From positions 1 through 64,000 of the forward strand of contig JAPSLC010000012.1 of assembly GCA_031181345.1 (NCBI GenBank): 64,000 bases of DNA. Reading direction: 5' to 3'. Each line of letters starts with the position of its first letter. Within the stretch, counting starts at the first letter, position 1. This DNA is from Cupriavidus sp. Lineage in GTDB: Bacteria; Pseudomonadota; Gammaproteobacteria; Burkholderiales; Burkholderiaceae. The notes beneath the pieces were generated by a model that saw nothing but the letters and a program-made list of their open reading frames with translations, did not search any database and was not told the DNA's origin. Positions 1-7,796 of this stretch are shown piece by piece. A program made the translations under genes and the position numbers.

Positions 1-498
1 GCGCTGCGGCCCAACAAGGGTGCCGTGATCGCGGAACCGACGCCGGAGGAGACCGGGCAGATATTCGAGGCGCGGCGGGCGCTGGAACGCATGCTGGTCG
101 AGATGGCGGTGGCGCGCGTCACCGCGGCCGATCTGCGCGATCTGCGCCGGCAGCTGGCCGACGAGCACGACGCGATGCACCGCTTCGACCAGCCCTCGTG
201 GGCGCGGCTGGCGAGCGGCTTCCATCTGCGCATCGCGGCGCTGGCGCGCAATCCGGTGCTGCAGCGCTACCTGACCGAGCTGGTGTCGCGCTGCTCGCTG
301 ATCGTCGGCCTGTACGAACCGCCCGGCCATGCGCCATGCGAGCACGACGAGCACGCGGCGATCGTCGATTGCATCGAGAAGCGCGATGCGGCCGGCGCGA
401 TCGCCAGGATGGATGCGCATCTGCGCGAGCTGGAACAGCGCATCGAGACCTCGCGCATGCAGGGCGAGAAGAGCCTGGCGCAGATGCTGGGACTTTGA
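1..498 (+). CDS. GntR-family (FadR/FCD) transcriptional regulator, 5' end outside window
   Basis: The reading frame is already open at base 1, so the N-terminal winged-helix DNA-binding domain is mostly missing and about 165 codons remain. The first residues (RPNKGAVI) look like the wing of a GntR helix-turn-helix. The rest is an all-helical FCD ligand-binding domain with the expected His/Asp-containing helices (FHLRIAAL, CEHDEHAAIVDCI). FCD proteins usually bind a metal and a small organic acid and repress a neighbouring catabolic operon. The flavin-reductase-like gene follows after 26 bp and may be in the same transcript. The effector cannot be told from this fragment. Confidence 0.85.
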   Translation, partial: ALRPNKGAVIAEPTPEETGQIFEARRALERMLVEMAVARVTAADLRDLRRQLADEHDAMHRFDQPSWARLASGFHLRIAALARNPVLQRYLTELVSRCSLIVGLYEPPGHAPCEHDEHAAIVDCIEKRDAAGAIARMDAHLRELEQRIETSRMQGEKSLAQMLGL

Positions 499-524
499 CA
501 GACGAACGAGGCCATCGCGCCAAC

Positions 525-1160
525 ATGGAAATCGATTTCGACGCCATTAACGAATACCAGCGCTACAAGCTGATGGCCAGCCTGATCGTGCCGCGGCCGA
601 TCGCGCTGGTGACCACGCTGGGGGAGGACGGCACCGCCAATGCCGCGCCATTTTCGATGTTCAATATGCTTGGCGAAGAACCGCCGATCGTGATGATCAG
701 CGTCAATCGGCTGGCCGACGGCGCGCTGAAGGACACCGCCGCCAACATCGTTCGGTCCGGCGAATTCGTCGTGCATCTGTGCGACGAAGCGATGGCCGAA
801 CGGATGCACCGCTGCGGCGAGCGGCTGCCGCCGGATGTCAGCGAGCTCGCGCATGTGGGCCTGACCGCCGCGGCCAGCACGCAGATCGCGCCGCCGCGGA
901 TCGCGGAGGCGCCGGTTGCATTCGAATGCCGGCTGTGGGAGACGCTGGAGACCGACAGCCGCCAGATCTTTATCGGCCGCGTGCTGCGGCTGCATGCCCG
1001 GGACGGCCTGATCGATACGGAACGCTGGCGCGTCAGGCTGCAGGACTATTTCCCGGTGGGGCGTTTCGGCGCGAGCTTCTATGTGACCACGCGCGACCGC
1101 TTCTCGCTGGAGCGGGACGCCGGCAAGCCTACCGCGTCGACGGCGATCGACGAGATCTGA
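525..1160 (+). CDS. Flavin reductase-like (FMN-binding split-barrel) protein
   Basis: This 211-residue protein has the split-barrel pattern of the flavin-reductase-like family. The segment LIVPRPIALVTTLGEDGTANAAPFS is followed by the conserved region ending GEFVVHL. Members bind FMN and either reduce flavin with NAD(P)H or act as domain partners of oxygenases. No paired oxygenase lies next to it here. It starts 26 bp after the GntR regulator, so co-transcription is likely. The ATG at 525 is chosen because the long open frame upstream of it is only the shadow of the regulator gene. The substrate is unknown. Confidence 0.8.
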   Translation: MEIDFDAINEYQRYKLMASLIVPRPIALVTTLGEDGTANAAPFSMFNMLGEEPPIVMISVNRLADGALKDTAANIVRSGEFVVHLCDEAMAERMHRCGERLPPDVSELAHVGLTAAASTQIAPPRIAEAPVAFECRLWETLETDSRQIFIGRVLRLHARDGLIDTERWRVRLQDYFPVGRFGASFYVTTRDRFSLERDAGKPTASTAIDEI

Positions 1161-1168
1161 CGGCCGTC

Positions 1169-1238
1169 CGTCGTTCCCGCGAAGGCGGGAACCCAGCGTC
1201 TGTCAAAGCCACTGGGTCCCCGCATCAGCGGCGACGAC
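1169..1238. repeat. Dispersed palindromic (REP-like) repeat, copy 1
   Basis: The left arm (1169-1196) contains a perfect 8-bp hairpin, gttcccgc/gcgggaac with loop gaag. It continues into ACCCAG, which pairs with CTGGGT at 1212-1217. The right arm is degenerate. The element lies exactly between two convergent genes, so it could serve as a bidirectional terminator. A better preserved copy lies at 47019-47089, also between convergent genes. Confidence 0.8.
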
Positions 1239-1251
1239 AAGGTTCCCTACG

Positions 1252-1701
1252 TCATGCCTGGGCCTTGCGCCGTCGCGCAGGCGTCGCGGTGGCGGCCTGC
1301 TTGGCCGTCTTCTTCGCCGCCGGCCTGCGCTTCGCCGGCGCGGCGTTCGCCAGCCGCAGCGCGGCCTCCACTGCCGCGCGCGCCCACGGTTCCATCTCGC
1401 TTGCCGATTCGAGGCACTGCGCCGGCAGGCTCAGGTAGTGGCGCATCACCACCTCCTTGCCGCTGCTGCGATAGCTGAACGGTTCGCAGCCCTGGGCCTC
1501 GAAACGAGGCAGCGTCAGCGCATCGGCCTTCAGATAGCAGCGTCCGTCGCTGACCAGGCCGAACATCAGGCCGTCGTAGTACAAGCCATGTCCGCCGAAC
1601 ATCCGCTTCGCCGCGATCGGGCCGATGCGGGCGGCCAGCGGCGCCATCAGTTCGAGCAGGTGGTCGACGAAGGGATCGGGACGGCGCGATGACGTGGGCA
1701 T
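1252..1701 (-). CDS. TfoX N-terminal-domain protein with basic C-terminal tail
   Basis: This is a small protein of 149 residues from the ATG at 1701; a longer frame from a GTG at 1752 is open but less likely. Residues 30-110 match the TfoX N-terminal domain, with the hallmark KRMFGGHGLYYDGLMFGLV followed by a YLKAD segment. TfoX is a competence regulator in Haemophilus and Vibrio. Stand-alone N-domain proteins are common in Proteobacteria and their role is not settled. The last 30 residues are a Lys/Arg/Ala/Pro-rich low-complexity tail resembling histone-H1-like tails, which may bind nucleic acid. It converges on the flavin reductase-like gene. Confidence 0.75.
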   Translation of the reverse strand: MPTSSRRPDPFVDHLLELMAPLAARIGPIAAKRMFGGHGLYYDGLMFGLVSDGRCYLKADALTLPRFEAQGCEPFSYRSSGKEVVMRHYLSLPAQCLESASEMEPWARAAVEAALRLANAAPAKRRPAAKKTAKQAATATPARRRKAQA

Positions 1702-1891
1702 TGGCGGAAGGTCGGCGGACGAGCGATCCGGCGATGGTAGCACCGCCGGCACCGGGCCCAGGGGGGATGCGCCGCCGCGCGAATGCTGCTAGCCTGACGC
1801 GGCCGGCGGCCGATGTTCCCGCAGCGGTCCGCCGCGAGCAGGATGCACAAGCAAAGAACACGAGCACAGAACAGGCATAGGAGACAGCAGC

Positions 1892-3493
1892 ATGACGCTA
1901 GACCAGCAGGCGGCGATCCGCCGCGCGCATCAGCATGGCGTGGGAGACATCCTGCGGCGCTCGGCGCAGCGCACGCCGGACAAGACCGCCATCGTCTGCG
2001 GCGACGTCCAGTGGAGCTACCGCGATTTCGACCACATCTGCGACCGGCTGGTCGCGGCCCTGTCGCAGCAGGGCATCGCCGCCGGAGACCGCGTCGCCAT
2101 CCTGTCGCGCAATTCGCATGCGTTCGCGGCGATGCGCTTCGCGCTGGCCCGCATGGGGGCGGTGCTGGTGCCGATCAATTTCATGCTCAATTCCGGCGAG
2201 GTCGCCTATATCCTGCGCAGCTCGGGCGCGCGCACGCTGCTGGTGGGCGCGGGCTTCGAGGCGCTGGCGGTCGCCGCGGTGGAGCAGGGGGCGGGGCAAC
2301 AGGGCGGCGTGCAGATCGGCCTGCAGATCTGGCTTCCGTCCGAGGACCAGGCCGACGGCGCGCCCGAGGGCATGCTGCGCTTCGACGATCTGCTGATGGC
2401 CAGCGCCCCGACGCCGGACATCGCGCCGGTCGATCCGCGCGCGCAGCTGCAGATCATCTACACCAGCGGCACCGAGTCGCTGCCCAAGGGCGCGATGCTC
2501 AGCCACGAGGCCGTGCTGTGGGAGTACGTGACGTGCATCGTCGAGGGCAATATGCGGGCCGACGACGTGGTGCTGCACGCGCTGCCGCTGTATCACTGCG
2601 CGCAGCTCGATGTGTTCCTCGGGCCCGCGGTGTATCTGGGCGCGACCAACATCATCACCGGGCAGCCCCGGCCCGACGTGATCCTGCCGCTGATCGCGCG
2701 CCATCGCGTCAATGCGTTCTTCGCGCCGCCGTCGATCTGGATCGCGCTGCTGCGCTCGCCGCTGTTCGAGGGCGCGGACCTCGGCTCGCTGGCCAAGGGC
2801 TACTACGGGGCATCGATCATGCCGGTCGAGGTGCTCAAGGAAATGCAGCGGCGCATGCCGGGCGTGCGGCTGTGGAACTTCTACGGCCAGACCGAGATCG
2901 CGCCGCTGGCGACCGTGCTGCATCCTGACGACCAGCTGCGCAAGGCCGGTTCGGCCGGCAGGCCGGCGCTCAATGTCGAGACCCGCATCGTCGACGACGA
3001 AATGCGCGATGTCGCGCCGGGCGAGATCGGCGAGATCGTCCATCGCTCGCCGCAACTGCTCGACGGCTACTACAACGATCCGGAGCGCACCGCGGAGGCC
3101 TTCCGCGGCGGCTGGTTCCATAGCGGCGACCTCGCGGTGCGCGACGAGGAGGGCTATATCACCATCGTCGACCGCAAGAAGGACATGATCAAGAGCGGCG
3201 GCGAGAACGTCGCCAGCCGCGAGGTCGAGGAGATGATCTTCCGCATTCCCGAGGTGTCGGAGGTCGCGGTGATCGGCCTGCCCGATCCCTATTGGGTCGA
3301 GGCGGTGACCGCGGTGATCGTGCTCAAGGAAGGGCAGGCGCTGTCCGAGCAGCAGGTGATCGACTTCTGCAAGGCCGGCATGGCGCATTTCAAGGTGCCC
3401 AAGCGTGTGATCTTCGCCGAGGCGCTGCCAAAGAATCCGAGCGGCAAGCTGCTCAAGCGCGAACTGCGCCGCCGATACGAGGCGCCAGCATGA
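1892..3493 (+). CDS. AMP-forming acyl-CoA synthetase (fatty-acid/aryl-CoA ligase family)
   Basis: This 533-residue ANL-superfamily ligase activates a carboxylic acid with ATP and transfers it to CoA. The P-loop IIYTSGTESLPKG lies at 188-200, YGQTE at 331-335, GWFHSGDLA and the hinge DRKKDMIKSGGEN follow, and the catalytic lysine is in PKNPSGK (Lys519). Length and motif order are those of FadD-like and medium-chain acyl-CoA ligases. The substrate cannot be read from sequence. The stop codon overlaps the start of a methyltransferase (ATGA), so the two are translationally coupled and probably act on related compounds. Confidence 0.9.
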   Translation: MTLDQQAAIRRAHQHGVGDILRRSAQRTPDKTAIVCGDVQWSYRDFDHICDRLVAALSQQGIAAGDRVAILSRNSHAFAAMRFALARMGAVLVPINFMLNSGEVAYILRSSGARTLLVGAGFEALAVAAVEQGAGQQGGVQIGLQIWLPSEDQADGAPEGMLRFDDLLMASAPTPDIAPVDPRAQLQIIYTSGTESLPKGAMLSHEAVLWEYVTCIVEGNMRADDVVLHALPLYHCAQLDVFLGPAVYLGATNIITGQPRPDVILPLIARHRVNAFFAPPSIWIALLRSPLFEGADLGSLAKGYYGASIMPVEVLKEMQRRMPGVRLWNFYGQTEIAPLATVLHPDDQLRKAGSAGRPALNVETRIVDDEMRDVAPGEIGEIVHRSPQLLDGYYNDPERTAEAFRGGWFHSGDLAVRDEEGYITIVDRKKDMIKSGGENVASREVEEMIFRIPEVSEVAVIGLPDPYWVEAVTAVIVLKEGQALSEQQVIDFCKAGMAHFKVPKRVIFAEALPKNPSGKLLKRELRRRYEAPA

Positions 3494-4098
3494 GCGCCGG
3501 CGGGCCGACGCCCGACGCCTACTTCGACGCCGTCTATGCGAACGGCGACGATCCCTGGCATTACCGCACGCGCTGGTTCGAGGCGCGCAAGCGCGCGCTG
3601 CTGCTGGCGATGCTCGATCGGCCGCGCTATCGCTCGGCCTTCGAGCCCGGCTGCGCCAACGGCGAAATGACGGCCGCGCTGGCACCGCGTTGCGACGCGC
3701 TGCTGGCGGCCGACCGGCATCCGCGCGCGGTCGAGGCCGCGGCCGCGCGCGCCGGCCACGCCACGCACGTACGCGTGGAAACGATCCAGGTGCCAGCGGA
3801 ATGGCCGCAGCAGCGCTTCGATCTGGTCGTGCTCAGCGAGTTCTGCTACTACCTGGCGCCGGATCAGGTCGCGTGGCTGGCGCGCCGGGTACGCGAGTCG
3901 ATGGAGCCGGACGGGCTGCTGCTGGCCTGTCACTGGCGCCATCCCTTCGACGAGCAGGCGTGCCCAGCGCCCGAGGTGCATCGCATCCTCGAGCAGGAGA
4001 CCGGTTTCGCGCGCACGGCCAGCTATCGCGAGGACGACTTCATGATCGACGCGTGGACCGTGGATGGGTTGAGGCCGACTCAGCGCGAAGCCGTCTGA
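3490..4098 (+). CDS. NodS-like SAM-dependent methyltransferase
   Basis: This is a class I methyltransferase of 202 residues. The N-terminal PDAYFDAVYANGDDPWHYRT segment is typical of the NodS/SAM-N-methyltransferase family. The SAM-binding motif I is FEPGCANGEMT, followed by an acidic motif II (LLAADRHPRAVE) and the post-II strand FDLVVLSEFCYYL. NodS N-methylates the Nod-factor backbone in rhizobia; most homologues outside rhizobia have unknown substrates, often hydroxylated or amine small molecules. It begins inside the ligase stop codon. Its last 19 bp overlap the 3' end of the convergent LysR gene. Confidence 0.82.
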   Translation: MSAGGPTPDAYFDAVYANGDDPWHYRTRWFEARKRALLLAMLDRPRYRSAFEPGCANGEMTAALAPRCDALLAADRHPRAVEAAAARAGHATHVRVETIQVPAEWPQQRFDLVVLSEFCYYLAPDQVAWLARRVRESMEPDGLLLACHWRHPFDEQACPAPEVHRILEQETGFARTASYREDDFMIDAWTVDGLRPTQREAV

Positions 4099-5078
4099 GG
4101 CCTTGCCTTGCGCCGCGGCGCTGCGGTAGCTGCGGCCGCGGCCGGGCTTCCGCGCGCATCGCCGAGATCGCCCAGATGCATCGCCAGATGGTCGATCAGC
4201 ACACGGACCTTCGGCGGCAGCACGCGCTTGGGCGGATATAGCAGCCACACCGCCCCCTGGTAGGCGCGCGCGCGGAAGTCCCAGTCCGGCAGTACCTGTA
4301 CCAGCTTGCCGGACTGCAGCGCGGCGTGCGCGGCGAAGTCCGGCAGTGCCGCGATGCCCAGGTGGCCCAGCGCGCCTTCGAGCCGGGCGCCGACATGGTT
4401 GGCGATATAGCGCCCGCGCACCGCAACGGTCTGCGTTTCCGCGCCACGGCGAAAGCGCCAGCGATTGTCGTCGGCGACCTCGCCGAGAAACATGCAGTCG
4501 TGTCCGGCCAGTTCGCGCGGCTGCGCCGGCACGCCGCGCTTGCGCAGGTAGCGCGGCGAGGCACACAAGAGCCAGCGCACCGTACCGAGCCGGCGGCCCG
4601 CCAGCCCCGGCGGCGGGTCGTCGGTCAGCCGGATCACCAGGTCGACCTCGTCGGCAAGCGGATCGACGGTCTGGTCGGAAAAGCGCAGATGCACGTCGAT
4701 CTGCTCGTACTGGCGCAGGAACGCCGGGATCAGCGGGTGGATCACGGTCTTGGCATAGGCGACCGGCGCACTCAGCGTGACCCGTCCTTGCGGTCGCCCG
4801 CCCAGTTGACCGGCGGCATCGACCGCGCCCGCCGCGGCGCCGACCATGTCGCGGCAGAACCGCGCCACCTGCTCACCCGCTTCCGTGACGCGAACCTTGC
4901 GCGTCGAACGTTCCAGCAGCCGCGTGGCCAGTGCTTCCTCGAGCCGCTTGATCTGCCGGCTGACGGTCGAAGGCGTGCTGCCGAGCTGGCGCGCCGCCAG
5001 CGAGAAGTTGCCGGTTTCGACGACGCGGGCGAAGACGGCCAGGTCGGGGAGCAGGGCAATCAGCGTGTTCTGGTGCAT
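4080..5078 (-). CDS. LysR-family transcriptional regulator (divergent to EamA transporter)
   Basis: This 332-residue protein has an N-terminal LysR winged helix-turn-helix (VFARVVETGNFSLAARQLGS, then TPSTVSRQIKRLEE) and the usual periplasmic-binding-like effector domain ending near residue 310. The C-terminus is an Ala/Arg-rich tail. The ATG at 5078 is the first in-frame Met ahead of the domain. It is transcribed away from the EamA permease, the standard arrangement for a LysR protein controlling its neighbour. The intergenic region carries an inverted repeat that could be its operator. The effector is unknown. Confidence 0.88.
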   Translation of the reverse strand: MHQNTLIALLPDLAVFARVVETGNFSLAARQLGSTPSTVSRQIKRLEEALATRLLERSTRKVRVTEAGEQVARFCRDMVGAAAGAVDAAGQLGGRPQGRVTLSAPVAYAKTVIHPLIPAFLRQYEQIDVHLRFSDQTVDPLADEVDLVIRLTDDPPPGLAGRRLGTVRWLLCASPRYLRKRGVPAQPRELAGHDCMFLGEVADDNRWRFRRGAETQTVAVRGRYIANHVGARLEGALGHLGIAALPDFAAHAALQSGKLVQVLPDWDFRARAYQGAVWLLYPPKRVLPPKVRVLIDHLAMHLGDLGDARGSPAAAAATAAPRRKARPQTASR

Positions 5079-5165
5079 CGGCGGCGCGTTGGCGATTGAT
5101 GAATCGGTGACATCAAAGATTTGCAGTTCGGACCGATTATCGCCGAGAATGCAATGCCGGACAAT

Positions 5166-5187
5166 GTTCGAACCGATCCATTCGAAC
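5166..5187. promoter_or_regulatory. Inverted repeat in LysR/EamA intergenic region, candidate operator
   Basis: GTTCGAA and TTCGAAC are perfect 7-bp arms separated by 8 bp, just upstream of the EamA start at 5205. A near-identical half (GTTCGGACCGAT, 5126-5137, against GTTCGAACCGAT, 5166-5177) lies 40 bp upstream. This spacing is compatible with recognition and activation sites of a LysR regulator. It is inferred from layout only. Confidence 0.45.
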
Positions 5188-5204
5188 GCCGATCCGCCCA
5201 TTCC

Positions 5205-6188
5205 ATGACCGCCCGACAAGCCCGCCTGCTGATGTTGTCCGACCTGATGCTGCTCGGGGTTGCCGTGGTGTGGGGCACCAGCTACGGCATCGCCAAGCAG
5301 GCGCTGCAACACTATCCGGTGCTTGGCCTGCTGGCGCTGCGCTTCGGGCTGACGTTCGTGTTGCTGTCGCCCACGCTGGCAGGACTTCGCGGCATACCGG
5401 CGGCATCGCTGGCGCGTGTGACCGGTGCGGGCGTGCTGCTGCTTGGCATCTTCCTGTGCGAGACCTTTGGCCTGTTGCTGACGCGCGCGTCCAACGCGGC
5501 GTTTCTGATCAGCCTGTGCGTGGTGCTGACACCCCTGATCGAATGGCTGCTGCTGTCGCGCCGGCCGGGCCGTCTCGAATGGATGGCGGTGCTGCTGTCG
5601 TTGTGCGGCGCCTGGATACTGGCCGCCGACGGTGCCTGGTCGCTGTCCATCCATCCCGGCGACGCGCTGGTCGTGCTGGCGGCGCTGCTGCGCGCGATCT
5701 ATGTCTGCGCAATGAAGCACAGCATGGGCCGGCAGCCGCCGCCCGCGCTGACGGTCACCGCGCTGCAGGCTGGTGTCGTGTCGGTCGGCAGCGTGGCAGT
5801 GGCTTGGGCCGCTGGAGCCGCTGGAGCCGCTGGAGCCGCTGGAGCCGCTGGAGCCACCACCTGGCCGCTGCCGCCGCTGCCCGGCTTCGGCACGCAGAGT
5901 GCCTTCTGGTTCTGCCTGCTGTACCTGGTCGGCGCCTGCACGCTGTTCGCGTTCTTCGCGCAGAACTATGCAATCAAGCGCAGCAGCCCGACGCGGGTCG
6001 CGCTGCTGATGGGCAGCGAACCCGCGTTCGGCGCGCTGTTCGCATGGCTGTGGTTGGGCGAGGGGATCTCGCTGTCGGGCTGGATCGGGGGCGGCCTGAT
6101 CGTGACGGCCTCGTTGCTGGCGACCGTGCGATGGCGGCGTGCGGTCACGCCGGCGCACAATGTGCCGGGGGCGGCTGAACCGACATAG
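5205..6188 (+). CDS. EamA/DMT-superfamily transporter (10-TM exporter)
   Basis: This inner-membrane protein of 327 residues contains two EamA repeats of about five transmembrane helices each (first near 10-150, second near 160-310). The family exports amino acids, metabolites or drugs. Residue motifs include GVAVVWGTSYGIAK at the first helix and the GSEPAFGALFAWLWLGE signature in the second repeat. Between helices there is an alanine/glycine stretch encoded by five perfect 9-bp repeats, so this loop or helix may vary in length between strains. The ATG at 5205 is preferred over an upstream Met at 5121 because it immediately precedes the first hydrophobic helix. Confidence 0.85.
   Translation: MTARQARLLMLSDLMLLGVAVVWGTSYGIAKQALQHYPVLGLLALRFGLTFVLLSPTLAGLRGIPAASLARVTGAGVLLLGIFLCETFGLLLTRASNAAFLISLCVVLTPLIEWLLLSRRPGRLEWMAVLLSLCGAWILAADGAWSLSIHPGDALVVLAALLRAIYVCAMKHSMGRQPPPALTVTALQAGVVSVGSVAVAWAAGAAGAAGAAGAAGATTWPLPPLPGFGTQSAFWFCLLYLVGACTLFAFFAQNYAIKRSSPTRVALLMGSEPAFGALFAWLWLGEGISLSGWIGGGLIVTASLLATVRWRRAVTPAHNVPGAAEPT
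5811..5855 (+). repeat. Five perfect 9-bp tandem repeats in the EamA gene
   Basis: Unit GCTGGAGCC is repeated five times without mismatch and encodes (Ala-Gly-Ala)x5. The unit length is a multiple of three, so gain or loss of units keeps the frame. Confidence 0.95.
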
Positions 6189-6215
6189 CGCCCAGGCCGA
6201 GGCCCATCCGCGGGG

Positions 6216-7796
6216 TCAATGCGCGGTGGTGCCCGCAGCGTAGCGCCCCAGCGCCGCCTTGATCGCCAGCAACATGGGGATCGCCACGATAAACAGCAGC
6301 GCCAGCGACAGAAAGCCCGCATTGAAGGCCAGCGTGCCGGCCTGCCGTTCCAGCAGCGGTTCCAGCGTGGCGGCCATCGCCACGGTGGGATCGATTTGCG
6401 ACAGTGCCTGCCGCAGCGGCGATTCCATCGATCCCGCGGCGAGCGGCGCATCGGCGCCGACCGGCAGCGTCTGCACCAGCGCAGTCCGCGCGGCGGCATG
6501 GCGATGATGCAGATACGTCTGCAGGAAGGCGATGCCGATCAGCCCGCCGACCTGCCGGCCGAAGTTGAACAGCGCGGCGCCCTGGCAGGCGAGCTCGGTC
6601 GGCAGTCCGCCCAGCGTCACCAGCGTCAGCGAGATAAACATCAGCCCGAGGCCGAAGCCGCGGATCAGCAGCGGCGGCGTCATGTCGGGCAAGCCGCTGT
6701 ACGCGGTGGCGTACGCCAGCATCCCCATCGCCAGCATGAACAGCACGATGCCGAGCGGGATCAGCTTGAACGGCGCGACGCGCGTGTACTGCGCCAGCGC
6801 CCCGCCGAGCAGCAGGCCCGCCGAAGCGGTGGCCGCGCTCGATACCAGCAGATCGCCGGCGTGGGTCGGGCTGAGCCGCAGCACGCTGAGCGCGAAGGCG
6901 GGCAGCAGAAAGGCGCTGCCGAACAGCGCGAAGCCGGCCACGAAGCTGACGCAGAAGCCGAACGCGAAATGCGGGTCGCGGAACAGCCCCGCTTGCAGCC
7001 AACGTGCGCCATCACGTCGGTACTGGCGCCACGCCGCCAGCAACAGGGCCGCCGCCGCCAGCAGTCCGGCTTGCACGATCTGCGGCGCGCGCAGCCAGTC
7101 GTGGCGATTGCCTTCCTGCAGCACGAACACCGTGGCGATCGACCCGATGGTCAGCAGCGCAATACCGAGCGGATCGATCGGATCGAGGGTAGACGGTAGC
7201 GCCGAGCCTCTCACGTTGCCGCGCGCGTGAGCTGGCTCGCGCCGGAGCGCGAACAGCGCCAGTCCGATGCCCGACAGGCCGAACGGCACGCCGGCCAGAA
7301 ACACCAGGCGCCAGGACCCATGATCGGTGACCCAACCCTGCGCCAGCGGGGCCAGCGTGGCCGGCGCCATCACGGTCGCCAGCGCGAACACCGCCTGGCT
7401 CAGCGGCGTCCAGCGCGGCGGCGCATCGCGAAACAGCAGCGCCTGCGCGGTGGCGAGCATCAGCGCGGCGCTCGCGCCATGCACGAAGCGGCAGGCGCCC
7501 AGCGTCGCCAGGTCGAGCGGCAACGAGGCGGCCATGATCGAGGCCACCAGCAGTCCGCCGGACCACCGCAATACCGCTGCCTCGCCGAAGCTGCGGGCGA
7601 CCGCGGCCGCGATCACGAAGCCGGCCAGCTTTGCCGCGAAGTACAGGATATTGAGCCAGGCCGCCTCGTCCAGCGTCGCATGCAGTCCGCCGGCGAAATG
7701 GGCGCGATTGACCATCATCAGCGTGCTGTTGATGGCGTCGGTGAGGGCCAGCAGCGTCACCGCGGCCAGCAGCGTGGCGAAGCGCCGGGCCATCAT
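6216..7796 (-). CDS. MFS drug-efflux transporter, EmrB/DHA2-like
   Basis: This 526-residue major facilitator protein has about 14 predicted helices, the length and shape of the DHA2 (EmrB/QacA) family. It starts at ATG 7796, four bases inside the end of the HlyD gene (ATGATGA), so the pair is translationally coupled. EmrB-type pumps use the proton gradient and work with an EmrA adaptor to move hydrophobic drugs, fatty acids or phenolics across both membranes. No outer-membrane TolC-like gene is present in the cluster, so a TolC encoded elsewhere is presumed. The substrate is not predictable. Confidence 0.85.
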   Translation of the reverse strand: MMARRFATLLAAVTLLALTDAINSTLMMVNRAHFAGGLHATLDEAAWLNILYFAAKLAGFVIAAAVARSFGEAAVLRWSGGLLVASIMAASLPLDLATLGACRFVHGASAALMLATAQALLFRDAPPRWTPLSQAVFALATVMAPATLAPLAQGWVTDHGSWRLVFLAGVPFGLSGIGLALFALRREPAHARGNVRGSALPSTLDPIDPLGIALLTIGSIATVFVLQEGNRHDWLRAPQIVQAGLLAAAALLLAAWRQYRRDGARWLQAGLFRDPHFAFGFCVSFVAGFALFGSAFLLPAFALSVLRLSPTHAGDLLVSSAATASAGLLLGGALAQYTRVAPFKLIPLGIVLFMLAMGMLAYATAYSGLPDMTPPLLIRGFGLGLMFISLTLVTLGGLPTELACQGAALFNFGRQVGGLIGIAFLQTYLHHRHAAARTALVQTLPVGADAPLAAGSMESPLRQALSQIDPTVAMAATLEPLLERQAGTLAFNAGFLSLALLFIVAIPMLLAIKAALGRYAAGTTAH

